A stretch of DNA of 64,000 nt from Thermanaeromonas toyohensis ToBE (GTDB lineage: Bacteria > Bacillota > DSM-521 > Neomoorellales > Neomoorellaceae): contig NZ_LT838272.1 of the NCBI RefSeq assembly GCF_900176005.1, positions 2,499,587-2,563,586 on the forward strand. The letters run 5' to 3'. A model generated the notes under the pieces. It was not told the DNA's origin. It was given only the letters and a program-made list of their open reading frames with translations, and did no database searches. Within the stretch, counting starts at the first letter, position 1. Each line of letters starts with the position of its first letter. Shown here in pieces: positions 18,784-27,302 of the stretch. The position numbers and the translations under genes were made by a program.

Positions 18784-19581
18784 TCAACTTTCACACCTTG
18801 AACTGAGGTCCTCAGCGATACACCGCTTAAGTGTTTCAATATCTTCAGGATCGTCCACTATATGCATTTTCCTATGGCAGTTGGGACAAAGGGCTACGGT
18901 ATTATCAATACTGTCTTTCCCACCCCGTGACAACCATATAATGTGATGAGTTTCTAAATAAGGTTCATGGCATCTTCCCTTAGCTCTACGTTTGGCATAT
19001 TCAGCCACGTACTGGTTTCTTTCGTAGACTTTTGTTATTACTTGTCGCTCTCCAGGGGTTCCGCTACTTATTGCTGCTCTTTCTTGTAATTCGTTTTCAC
19101 TTAATTTCCTAGCTTGTTTTTTACGATGTTCTTCCTTATGCTGGAGATATTCACAAGGTACATAAACAGGTGGACCATCAAGGATTTTGAGTGGAAATAC
19201 CCATACAATCCTCATATTTCCATCAATATCTGTTTGGTATGTCTGGTAAGGCTCTCCTGCTAGTTTAACTCTGCCTTGATAAAAATATCTTCCCTTCTCG
19301 AATACTTCAAATAAGTGAACTTCCACTCCATTTGATTTGGAATTAGCTAGTATAGCATTTGCCATAAAGTCGAGACTTTGGTTTCCCCGTAACCCCATAC
19401 CTGTGTAATGAAAAATATCTCCAACCCATTTATCCTCATATATTCCTTTTGTATGATCAGATATAAGTACCAAGCAATTTGTACGTTTAGAAAAACGCAT
19501 ACCTCCCCGAGTACCACATTTCTCTCGTAACCTATTATTACTAATAACTTCACCTTTTCTCAAAGGGATTGTAATACCCAT
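18784..19581 (-). CDS. HNH endonuclease with SRA/YDG-like N-terminal domain (McrA-like)
   Basis: The N-terminal part (GDIFHYTGMGLRGNQSL, NGVEVHLFEVFEKGRYFYQG, MRIVWVFPLKIL) matches the SRA/YDG-like DNA-reading domain of modification-dependent restriction enzymes; the C terminus is an HNH nuclease (YLETHHIIWLSRGGKDSIDNTVALCPNCHRKMHI). Compared with the usual family layout, the first zinc knuckle is shortened: GRC is followed directly by HEPYLETHH, so one Cys of the CxxC pair and roughly a dozen residues appear to be missing, in frame. Activity is therefore uncertain. Its ATG lies 3 bp after the stop of the Nudix gene, so the two are cotranscribed. Confidence 0.78.
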   Translation of the reverse strand: MGITIPLRKGEVISNNRLREKCGTRGGMRFSKRTNCLVLISDHTKGIYEDKWVGDIFHYTGMGLRGNQSLDFMANAILANSKSNGVEVHLFEVFEKGRYFYQGRVKLAGEPYQTYQTDIDGNMRIVWVFPLKILDGPPVYVPCEYLQHKEEHRKKQARKLSENELQERAAISSGTPGERQVITKVYERNQYVAEYAKRRAKGRCHEPYLETHHIIWLSRGGKDSIDNTVALCPNCHRKMHIVDDPEDIETLKRCIAEDLSSRCES

Positions 19582-19583
19582 GG

Positions 19584-19997
19584 TTATACCCTTTTCTCCT
19601 TCATAAGTTTTTCTACAATAGGCAAGTCCGCAGGAACGAACTCTAACAAATTAAGCTCTGCCAGATTAACCCATCTAATTTCATCATGCACATAGGGTAT
19701 AATAGTGCCGCTAACCCAATCCGCTAAAAAGGCTAGTAATTCTATGGAAATATGCTCGTAATCATATGCTGAGGTACAAATCAGGTCTCCAACCCGAATT
19801 TTTATACCTAACTCTTCTAACACTTCTCGTTCAAGGCATGACTCTGGGGTCTCCCCTTTTTCAATTTTCCCTCCAGGAAATTCCCACTTAAACGCTAATT
19901 TGTCTCCAGCAGGCCGCCGACATACTAACACTTTCCCATTCTTCTTGATCACTGCTGCTGCAACTTTAACCCTACTGCTAGATCTCTTATTATCCAT
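19584..19997 (-). CDS. Nudix hydrolase, MutT-like
   Basis: A complete Nudix box is visible: GGKIEKGETPESCLEREVLEELG (about residues 43-65), matching G-x5-E-x7-R-E-u-x-E-E-x-G-u. Length (137 residues) and the flanking RRPAGDKLAFKWEFPG fit the 8-oxo-dGTP/(5-methyl)CTP pyrophosphohydrolase group. It is directly followed by the McrA-like HNH gene with 2 bp between them. I infer a shared unit in which the hydrolase may clean modified or oxidised nucleotides, but the substrate cannot be told from sequence. Confidence 0.88.
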   Translation of the reverse strand: MDNKRSSSRVKVAAAVIKKNGKVLVCRRPAGDKLAFKWEFPGGKIEKGETPESCLEREVLEELGIKIRVGDLICTSAYDYEHISIELLAFLADWVSGTIIPYVHDEIRWVNLAELNLLEFVPADLPIVEKLMKEKRV

Positions 19998-20188
19998 AAG
20001 TCAATAAACACTTCCTAACCAAAGGTTTATACTTCGCAACAGACTATAAAGCCAACTTTCATGACAATCTATAATCTCTTGCTTTCTTACAACAGTAACT
20101 TGCAACGAATTATCGTTCGAAGATCAAATAAGAGATAACCTATATTTGTCAAACAAGACTTTCTATACCCTAGTGCCGTTCGATAAAC

Positions 20189-21730
20189 TCAGCAGAATTC
20201 CGTAGTTGCAAGCTTCTCAATCACGTGATGCATTAGTCTACTCGACGGTTTCTTTGTTCCCTTAAGAAGCATTTTAAGATGCTGATAGCTTATCCCCAAT
20301 CTTCTCGCCCACCCCCTCCGAGGGTGAGCAACCTTATCAAGCAGCCTCCGCAGTTCTTCCCAAGTTACGTTACTATTGGTATTCGCCTCATAGGTAACCC
20401 TTTCCTGCTCCTGGAGAACCTGTTCCTCCACCAGGTTATCAAGGAACGAGTCAGCTTCCTTCCCAATGTACTTAATCCACTTCGCCAAGACGTGGCAAGG
20501 TTTGAGCCTGCCAACAATGGTTTCGCCGCATGGCTGGCCATCCTCACCATCATACTTAGCTTCAGGATGGTTGATGTGCTTCTTTATGAAGTCTCCATAT
20601 GTCCGCACAACCACCTCAGCCCGCTTTTCATCCTCCGGCTGAAGGGTTGGATGAGGTTCAAGGGATGGAGTACAGTATTTATGCCAAGCCTCATCCTCAG
20701 TCAAGAACGCCAATGGCTGCCCGGTTGTTTTGTCTTGCCAATCAAAAGCCCGCCAGTTCTCCAATGAATCATAAGGAGCTACCGGAACCAAGGGAGTATT
20801 GGCAAGGCAAGATTTACTATACCTACAGGCTGATTTTATTCGACATATCCCTTCTTTTTCCTTCTTTTCCACCCGGCAGTAATAAGGTTCAACCGTTTTC
20901 TGGGGAAATAAGGCCTCAGCAAGGAAAGCCACCACCATAAAGTTGAAGGGCTTTACTTTCTTAAGGTAATCCTCAATCCAAGGGCTTCCTTTAGGTGGTT
21001 TCCCCTGGCGGAAAAGGTTGTAGGTGTAAGGCTTGCCGATGGTGAACCTGGCCATTGCCGGCTGGCCAAACCACTCCGGCTCAGGCGGATCTTCCTTTAG
21101 CACTTCCCGCCTTATGTGGTACTCCCAGCAAGCCCTGACGAGGTCCCCTTTCTTGCCTGTAGGAGGAGAGGAGAGGTGGCCCAGCCCATGCTCGGAAAGC
21201 TTGCGGAACACGATTTTGCCGCCGGGAAGCAGGTTGAACAGGCAATACCTTTTGGCCGCTACCGCATAGCAGTAAAGAGGATGATATTCGCCTTCAACAA
21301 TATTGCCCTTGTCGGTGTCCCTATCCCAGTCAACCCGCCGCCAGTTGTACTCCTCGGCAGCAAGGAGGGAGCCTTCCCCCTCGTAAGGCCAGAGGCTCCT
21401 GAACTTCTCCACAACCTTCCGGCCAATCAAATTAGGGCGGTCGCTTTGGAGATCGTATATGCACAGGGAGTCCGTATCGCAGAAGACATAATCTCCTCCC
21501 AGATCCTGTATAACCCGTTGGATCATGGCTAAAATCAACCTTGCCGCTCCTGTAATCATCACGGCAATAAGGGGGTTATAGTAAAATCCTTCATTCTCAT
21601 AAACATCAGTCTCCACATGGAAGCACTCGTCCCCTGAGTAAACTGTGAGTAATCCTTCTTCATCTTTCTCGCGGTTAAGCTCTATGAATATGCCGTAGGA
21701 CGTGGAGTTAGCCAGTATTTTCAGGAACAT
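20189..21730 (-). pseudogene. C-terminal half of a family B DNA polymerase (5'-truncated gene)
   Basis: The 513 residues start at the motif B helix (LKILANSTSYG) and contain motif C, YVFCDTDSLCIYD, the catalytic DTDS of family B polymerases. The frame stays open upstream to about 21,803 (EKPPDFSCPELVKAKGDEN), then meets a TAG and the inverted element B. Motif A and the proofreading exonuclease are therefore missing. Downstream of the palm lie a four-cysteine segment (C-x10-C-x6-C-x6-C) and a C-terminal HTH-like end (RRGWARRLGISYQHLKMLLKG). Such polymerases belong to mobile elements, viruses or plasmids; this copy cannot polymerise on its own. Confidence 0.75.
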
Positions 21731-21785
21731 CTGGAGGGCATCGTTCTCATCTCCCTTGGCCTTAACCAGCTCTGGGCAAGAGAAG

Positions 21786-21966
21786 TCTGGTGGTTTTTCG
21801 GGGATGCCTTGCTACCCTGGGCTTGGCGGTACTACCATTAGTCTACCTTGCATTTTCCCTCCACTTCGCTGGCAAAAAACTACCCTTGCAGATTATGTTC
21901 CCCCACTTCTGCTGATTTCCAGATTTTGATAGGCAATTGGACGAGGGGTGATGTGTAATCATCCCC
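21786..21966 (-). repeat. Copy B of the ~180-bp inverted element, at the 5' break of the polymerase gene
   Basis: This is the inverted partner of copy A (15609-15790). Shared blocks in the plus direction here are CATTTTCCCTCCACTTCG, ATGTTCCCCCACTT, ATTTCCAGATTTTGAT and the terminal GGGGTGATGTGTAATCATCC (21945 onward, ending 21966). Small substitutions and indels separate the copies, so they are old. The copy ends in a short imperfect hairpin (GGGGTGAT/ATCATCCCC). It joins directly onto the truncated polymerase frame. Confidence 0.75.
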
Positions 21967-21969
21967 TTG

Positions 21970-21981
21970 CAGCCTACCTAT
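21970..21981 (+). repeat. CRISPR repeat fragment outside the island
   Basis: The 12 bases CAGCCTACCTAT are identical to bases 6-17 of the CRISPR repeat, in the same orientation as the array, yet lie 6.4 kb beyond it and 3 bases outside element B. The other outer boundary of the island (15592-15609) is also a partial repeat. The match is short but its position makes chance unlikely. Confidence 0.55.
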
Positions 21982-22004
21982 AGCTACCTAATATTAACGT
22001 ATAA

Positions 22005-22029
22005 AGCCCCCGTTGGGAAAATGGGGGCT
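22005..22029 (-). terminator. Putative terminator of the GH26-like gene
   Basis: AGCCCCC (22005-22011) and GGGGGCT (22023-22029) form a 7-bp GC-rich stem. Read on the minus strand the stem is followed by TTTATA. It lies about 50 bases after the stop of the glycosidase gene. It could also block transcription from the island side. Confidence 0.65.
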
Positions 22030-22082
22030 CCGCATTCCCAGATTTTTTTCTCTGCTTACTCTCCATAGCCTCCGTGGCTTTC

Positions 22083-23828
22083 TTATCTCCCGGGCCACAT
22101 CACTACCTGCTGCCTACTTTCCACCCATCCCACCTCATAACCCAAGACCTCGGCCACATACCTGGCCGGCAAAAAAACGCGCCCTTCCCTTTCAACAGGG
22201 GCCACATCCAGAGGCTTAATCTGCCCATCTACCTTTATCTTTTTCTCCCCCAACCGCAACACTATAGTATGGTCTTGGGAAGAAATTTTTACCAAACGCT
22301 CTTGCTCATCCCAAAGAATACCTTCTCCTGGTACTCCTAAGGATTGGGCCAAAAACCTTAAGGGTATAAAACTACGTCCTCCCTCAACAAAAGGCGCTAC
22401 ATCCATCTCCTTTACCTCGCCCCTACAGGTATAGCTTTTCTCACCTAAAGTGAAGACCGCTACCGGGATACCCCCTCCTTCTATCAGGTAGGTTCGCCTA
22501 AAGGCTTCCCTCTCCTGGCTATCAAAAACCTTAACTTCAAGGGATGATGGCCCATAGGCCCGGCTAAAATCAAACCTGGCCAGGTAAGGAGGAAGGCTAG
22601 CTTGGGCTACAAGCATACCATCAAGATAGTACTGCACCCGGCTGATAAAGGGATCATAAATCTTGGCATAAGCCCCAAGGATAACCTCGCCTTGAAGTTT
22701 CTCGCCTTCTCTTAGCTCCTGGTAAAAAGGAGCCGGGCTGCTCTGGCCAATCTTTTCCAGGTAATAAGGACTAGCTATAGCTTCCCGGTAAGCCCTCAAT
22801 ATCTCTTCTTTATCGCTCAGACGGTAGTCGCTCACTTTAGCCTGGGTATAGAGAGGGTCGCTTTCATCGAGATCTAAATACACAACAGCTTTAACGCGGG
22901 GGTAAAGCAGGGGCAAGGTATTATAAAACTTGCGGATATAGTTAGCCGCCCACCAGCTTACATCCTCCCGGTAAGGCTTAAGGGTCGTATGCGCGATCCC
23001 GAACTCCCCCACCATAAGGGGCTTGCGGGTGAAAAACACGCGGTACCAGTAATCCAAACGCTGCAAGGGATCTATCCCCGCGCCGGGCTGATCTACCTGG
23101 CCACTCAAATAGTAGTCGCTGTAGAAATTTACTCCCACCCAGTCCACGTAGGCATCTCCCGGATAATAGGAAAGGGCGGTGGCCTTAACCCCTTCGGGCT
23201 GTACTATATCAAAGAGATTCCATACCATGGCTACATTAGGGGCGTATTCCCGTATAATAGAAGCAACCTTACGGAACCAAAAAACATATTTCTGGGGGTC
23301 GCCATGCCACTGATTAGTGCCCTCCATATTCATCTCCGAGGCAAAGCGCAGGAACACCGGTATTTTTAAATCCCCCAACTGTCTAGCCACGGCTACAATA
23401 TCTTCTTCCTTTAACTTATCCAAGCCGCAATTTGGCTCCAGGGCCAGGACTAGCCCGGCTCCTGGGACCTCCTGCACCTTATGTATGGTATCCCAAGGCA
23501 AAAATACCTCTCCCGCCCCATAGATATGGGCATAGCTTAAGAAGAGGGCGTGCTGTTTGCCATACAGGTTTTTTACCTGGCTATAATCGTACCTGGCCTG
23601 CCCGCGCTCTTCATAAAGCCCTAAATAAGCGCCACTAGGAGGCTCAAACTTGGCTAAAGCAGGGATACCTCCTGTCTCTGCCTGGTAAAAAAGGCGTACT
23701 ACAGGTCGCAACGCTTCTCCTCGTGCCGTCTCCCTCCAGGCCCAGTCAGGCTTGCCTGCCTGCTCAAAAAGGGTGGCCTCTTTACCATAAGCCTCTCCTG
23801 CCTCGATGTCTTCCCCTGGTGCTCGCAA
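22083..23828 (-). CDS. GH26-like glycoside hydrolase with C-terminal copper-amine-oxidase-N-type domains (downstream part of a frameshifted gene)
   Basis: A (beta/alpha)8 glycosidase resembling family 26 (mannanase-type): acid/base Glu in FLRFASEMN and nucleophile Glu in LMVGEFGIAH, with WHGDPQKYVFWFRKV between. The C-terminal 130 residues are two copies of the copper amine oxidase N-terminal type fold (SFIPLRFLAQSLGV, VFLPARYVAEVLGY), in Clostridia usually a wall- or sugar-binding module. No signal peptide is in this frame; it is in the overlapping frame upstream (to 24088). The nominal TTG start lacks a ribosome site, so I read the two frames as one broken gene. The polysaccharide substrate is unknown. 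Confidence 0.75.
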   Translation of the reverse strand: MRAPGEDIEAGEAYGKEATLFEQAGKPDWAWRETARGEALRPVVRLFYQAETGGIPALAKFEPPSGAYLGLYEERGQARYDYSQVKNLYGKQHALFLSYAHIYGAGEVFLPWDTIHKVQEVPGAGLVLALEPNCGLDKLKEEDIVAVARQLGDLKIPVFLRFASEMNMEGTNQWHGDPQKYVFWFRKVASIIREYAPNVAMVWNLFDIVQPEGVKATALSYYPGDAYVDWVGVNFYSDYYLSGQVDQPGAGIDPLQRLDYWYRVFFTRKPLMVGEFGIAHTTLKPYREDVSWWAANYIRKFYNTLPLLYPRVKAVVYLDLDESDPLYTQAKVSDYRLSDKEEILRAYREAIASPYYLEKIGQSSPAPFYQELREGEKLQGEVILGAYAKIYDPFISRVQYYLDGMLVAQASLPPYLARFDFSRAYGPSSLEVKVFDSQEREAFRRTYLIEGGGIPVAVFTLGEKSYTCRGEVKEMDVAPFVEGGRSFIPLRFLAQSLGVPGEGILWDEQERLVKISSQDHTIVLRLGEKKIKVDGQIKPLDVAPVEREGRVFLPARYVAEVLGYEVGWVESRQQVVMWPGR

Positions 23829-24088
23829 AGGTAAAATATCTTCTGCCAGGCTAACCCGGCATTTATAAAGTCGCCCTGCTCTTCGAAATAAGCAGCAGCC
23901 CGCCGGTAAAGGTTTTCGGCAGCAGCCGGGTCGCTGGCCTCAACATCCCTAGCCCGCTGCCACTCTGACCAAGGATCGTAGCCCGCTATTGCTTGGGGAG
24001 CGAAAAAGGCCAACAATAAAAATAAGACTGCTACCTGAGTAACCCTTAAAAGTCCTGAGTTTACCCACCATCTCTCCACTTGCCGCAT
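23699..24088 (-). pseudogene. Signal-peptide and N-terminal part of the GH26-like gene, out of frame
   Basis: This frame supplies what the glycosidase lacks: a signal peptide (VTQVAVLFLLLAFFAPQAIAG) and a TPR-like helical repeat (DPAAAENLYRRAAAYFEEQGDFINAGLAWQK). After about 23,850 its residues become unlike a repeat (RPPFLSRQASLTGPGGRRHEEK), while the other frame carries the next repeat-like unit (IEAGEAYGKEATLFEQAGKPDWAWRE). A single-base indel near 23,830-23,870 would fuse the two into a secreted protein of about 670 residues. Whether this is a mutation or a base error cannot be told. Confidence 0.6.
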
Positions 24089-24604
24089 ACCCCCTAACTA
24101 GGCAGAATTGCCGCACCCAATTCCCAACCAAAGCTAGAATAAGGTGCTGGAACACTCCTTTTTACCACACATTTAGATAACTTCTAGTTCCGTCAGCAGT
24201 CTGGTCTCTTCGTCTACAAAATACTATTAGCTGGCGGCCGTCTTCTGTGTTCGCAATTTGTCGAAAAGCCCAGGGAAGATCCCTGGTCGGTCCGTGTGCT
24301 CATGTCGCAAATTACCTGACGTTTACTGCCTTTGTGGTTGGACCCTGGAGATTGGTCCCTTTCTGCTTGCGAGCCAGAAGCGTGTCTGCGGCCTGGTGGC
24401 TGCGGTGGGCGTTTATTTCTGGGCTGATATTATCTGGCACGTGTTGTGGCCGGCAATAAGATAGCAGCTAGCCACCAAAAGTAGGAGGCGTCGTTCCGGG
24501 CACTTGCCAGTATATGTTTTTACCCCTACCTATCAGCCTTCTGTTTATCAGACGACGGTTGTCAAGCATAAATCAAAATGTCAAGCGGGTTTACAGGCTT
24601 TCGC
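24089..24604 (+). other. Gap without a recognised gene
   Basis: The 515 bases between the glycosidase gene and the acetamidase gene hold only short, overlapping plus-strand frames (for example 24258-24464, rich in Cys and Trp) that I cannot relate to any family and that lack clear ribosome sites. No RNA gene or strong terminator is visible. Confidence 0.4.
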
Positions 24605-25915
24605 CTATTCTAACCCGTATTGTTCCCGGACCAATGGCAGTAGACCTGTTCTCTCCAATCGGTCTATTGGTACCCGGAAAGTGACCGTCACCACACCCGG
24701 AAGTCTCCCAATTTCGATCGCCCCGGTAATAGTTGCCCGGTTCTTCACTTCTGGTATGGCCATATCAAACAGTCTGGCGGCCCGTTCAAGAGCGTTTTCA
24801 GCCGCCGCATTTAAGTTTGGCCCTGTGCCAATTACAGAAACTGGAGCCGTCTCCTCGATATGGTTTAGTCCCCACCGGCGGGCTTCACGTAAGGCAATTT
24901 CTTTCTCTACCACACTCAAGGGGCGTGCTAAATATGGGAGATCTTCAGGGACTGGGAGGAGAACTGGGCCTTCGAGTGTTAGTCCTTTAATTACTTCAAC
25001 CTGTAATGTTACCACACCCGAGACGTCGCAAGTATGACCTGCGATTTCTCCGTCTCCCTGTAGGGCATGCATATCACCCATATATACGCCTCCTCCTCGA
25101 ACTTTAACAGGGCAAATCAGGATAGCTCCCTCTCGCACGCGATTAATGTCCATATGGCCATCCGTGCGGGCCTGCGCCAACTGGTCAGGTGTAAGAGCAT
25201 ACTCATGGGGGGCTCCAATCAGAAATGTCCCAAAATCACCCGCATTATGTGAATCTGGTATTGGAACTGAAGGCGTAGTTCCTAACTGACCTAAAAATGG
25301 ACGCATCCTAGCTACGGTTCCTACTAAATCGCTAGGAGCAAATGTAACAATAGGGTTTTGTTTGGACTTTCCCGGGATTGCCATATAATAGCGCCCGTCA
25401 CTAGCGATACGGCCTGCTGCTTCCCGGTGAAGAGTAACACCCAGTTGATGTCGGTGATCGAATGCTATGGTATATCCGTGGGCGAAGACAAACGGCGAGG
25501 CTTCTGTCCCGCAGTGTGCGCATCGCACAGCCTCCGGGCCGGTTCCCACAACATATGTTTCAGGGTATAGTACACCACATCCTGGACAGCGGCCTGCAAC
25601 ATATGGGTCACCTAAAAATCTACCTTCTATAACCTGGTCATTCCCGGAAGCTGTCACTATAGAGGTTACCTGGATAGAGAGAATGCGAATAACAATGGCA
25701 TCGCCCACCTCCGCCCCTTCCACGTAAACCGGTTGTGTTACTTCATGGCCACCACGGATGCTCGGAGTAATCATTGGTCCCCAACACCCCGGAGCCGTAT
25801 GGGCCACAATATAACCCTTGTCACGTACAGGACCCAGCATCGGTTGGGAAGGATCCAAGATACCGTTGGTAAAAGTGTTAACAAAAACCATTTCTCGTGA
25901 TACTGAACATTCCAT
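24605..25915 (-). CDS. Acetamidase/formamidase family protein
   Basis: The protein matches the FmdA/AmdA family, which hydrolyses short amides to ammonia and the acid. Family features seen: FVNTFTNGILDPSQPMLGPV near the N terminus, TAPGCWGPMITPSIRGGHEV, the metal-site region GGGVYMGDMHALQGDGEIAGH, and a C-terminal ERAARLFDMAIPE. An inserted pair of cysteine knuckles (CPGCGVLYPE...CAHCGTEA) around residues 130-160 looks like a zinc ribbon. I chose the ATG at 25915 (GGGGATAAATCT just upstream) over the frame start at 25975. It stands alone, so the physiological amide is unknown. Confidence 0.85.
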   Translation of the reverse strand: MECSVSREMVFVNTFTNGILDPSQPMLGPVRDKGYIVAHTAPGCWGPMITPSIRGGHEVTQPVYVEGAEVGDAIVIRILSIQVTSIVTASGNDQVIEGRFLGDPYVAGRCPGCGVLYPETYVVGTGPEAVRCAHCGTEASPFVFAHGYTIAFDHRHQLGVTLHREAAGRIASDGRYYMAIPGKSKQNPIVTFAPSDLVGTVARMRPFLGQLGTTPSVPIPDSHNAGDFGTFLIGAPHEYALTPDQLAQARTDGHMDINRVREGAILICPVKVRGGGVYMGDMHALQGDGEIAGHTCDVSGVVTLQVEVIKGLTLEGPVLLPVPEDLPYLARPLSVVEKEIALREARRWGLNHIEETAPVSVIGTGPNLNAAAENALERAARLFDMAIPEVKNRATITGAIEIGRLPGVVTVTFRVPIDRLERTGLLPLVREQYGLE

Positions 25916-26224
25916 AGATTTATCCCCTTTCTTAAAAAGTTTTTGTATACAATTACCTAAGGAAAAATATCCCAATTGATTATTATACTCCTATTATATC
26001 ATAAGTGATAACGGAAACTGAGGGGTATGGACAGGGCTTTTCTTGGCTAGAAGTTCGGGACCGCTTCCTCCGTAAACAACCCGACTGGCCCCACAATAAA
26101 TAAGGTGTACTTTAATCTTAAGGGAGGGGGACGGTTCATTGTAAATTATATTTAATACCCCTACCCAGAGTATCTCCACACCATCTCCGCTTTATTTCCG
26201 CTTTTTGAATATAAGAAAGGGGCC
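25916..26224 (-). promoter_or_regulatory. Upstream region of the acetamidase gene
   Basis: No gene is visible in these 309 bases. Two TATAAT-type boxes read on the minus strand (25982-25987 and 25993-25998) about 70-80 bases before the acetamidase start make this the likely promoter, though no good -35 element is seen. Confidence 0.35.
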
Positions 26225-27262
26225 TTAGCGTTCTATCAATTTACTCCACAAAAAACCAATTAGTATCCGGCTAATTGCTAAGGCTGGAACGGCAAGCAGG
26301 AGTCCCGCCACTCCCAACAGTTCCTCCCCAGCAAGCAAAGCTAGAATTATAGCTAGAGGTGAAAGGTCTACACTCTGGCTTAAAATACGGGGAGCCAGAA
26401 TAGCGGCCTCGATCTGTTGTACAGCTATTACCACTAGCAAAGCGTAGAAAGCAAGCCTCCGGGATTCCAACCAGCTAATGGCCACTATAGGAATCGCACC
26501 CAGAAGGGGACCGAAGTAGGGGATGAGATCGGCCATGGCCATAACTATCCCCAGCACCACTGCATAACTGCTGCCGGCAAGGAAGAGCCCGAACCCCGTC
26601 AGTATACCTACTAATAAAGAGATCAGTAAGTGGCCACGCACAAAGCTTGTAAGTACCCGGTCAATTTTAGCCCATAAACCTAAGAAATCCTCCCGCCAGG
26701 TGGAAGGTAAAAGCCTCATGGCTCCTCGGCTAAGGGCCTCACTGTCTTTAAGGAAATAATAGGCTAATACTGGAGCTAAAGCCAGGCTCGTAAAACCCGA
26801 AAGCAAGCTTAAAAGAAGAGTAGCCACTCCCCGTACTCCATGTTCAACCCTGGCCTGGAGGTGGGCTAAAGTCTCGTCCACTACCCGGCGAAAGCTTAAA
26901 GGCATTCCAGGCCGCTGGTAGCGCTCATAGAAGATTTTAAGCCAGCCTTGTAATTCCTGGTTAAACTCCGGTAGTTTATCAAGGAAGTTGTTTAACTCAC
27001 GGAAAAGCTGGGGCAAGACATAAAGAAGGGTAGGAACTAGAAGGAGCAAGCCTATAAAATATAAGAAAAGGATGGCCCGCACCCGGGGCCAGCCGCGCTT
27101 TTCTAGGGATACCACAGCGGGTTTAAGGGTATAGGCCAGGAGGGCCCCCAAAAGGAGGGGAGTAAGAAGCCTGCGAAGTAAGTAGAGAAAAAATAAAGCC
27201 CCGGCTAGCAAAACCACCAGCAAGCCTAGGCGCTTTATCTTACCTAAAGCCAAAGGGAACAT
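26225..27262 (-). CDS. AI-2E family membrane protein (putative permease)
   Basis: A 345-residue polytopic membrane protein with the layout of the AI-2E/PerM family (PF01594): paired N-terminal membrane helices (LGLLVVLLAGALFFLYLL, LLTPLLLGALLAYTL), a long soluble segment (about 90-150), then five or so C-terminal helices containing the hallmark MADLIPYFGPLLGAIP. Family members export ions or small molecules; autoinducer-2 transport is proven only for a few. The gene is downstream of the two small genes and the PRC-barrel gene and may share their transcript. Confidence 0.88.
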   Translation of the reverse strand: MFPLALGKIKRLGLLVVLLAGALFFLYLLRRLLTPLLLGALLAYTLKPAVVSLEKRGWPRVRAILFLYFIGLLLLVPTLLYVLPQLFRELNNFLDKLPEFNQELQGWLKIFYERYQRPGMPLSFRRVVDETLAHLQARVEHGVRGVATLLLSLLSGFTSLALAPVLAYYFLKDSEALSRGAMRLLPSTWREDFLGLWAKIDRVLTSFVRGHLLISLLVGILTGFGLFLAGSSYAVVLGIVMAMADLIPYFGPLLGAIPIVAISWLESRRLAFYALLVVIAVQQIEAAILAPRILSQSVDLSPLAIILALLAGEELLGVAGLLLAVPALAISRILIGFLWSKLIER

Positions 27263-27302
27263 CTACTCCCTCCAGTAGGCCGAATTAATCCACCTTGGAG
27301 AG

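Noticed and set aside
7965-21730. Casposon-like combination of cas1, family B polymerase and HNH genes
   Set aside because: cas1 here is an ordinary adaptation gene in a cas4-cas1-cas2 set, far from the polymerase and separated by the array; the polymerase is truncated. No casposon-type terminal repeats enclose cas1.
24247-24464. Two overlapping plus-strand ORFs of about 70 residues in the gap before the acetamidase gene
   Set aside because: No ribosome site, odd composition (many Cys/Trp), two competing frames, and no family resemblance.
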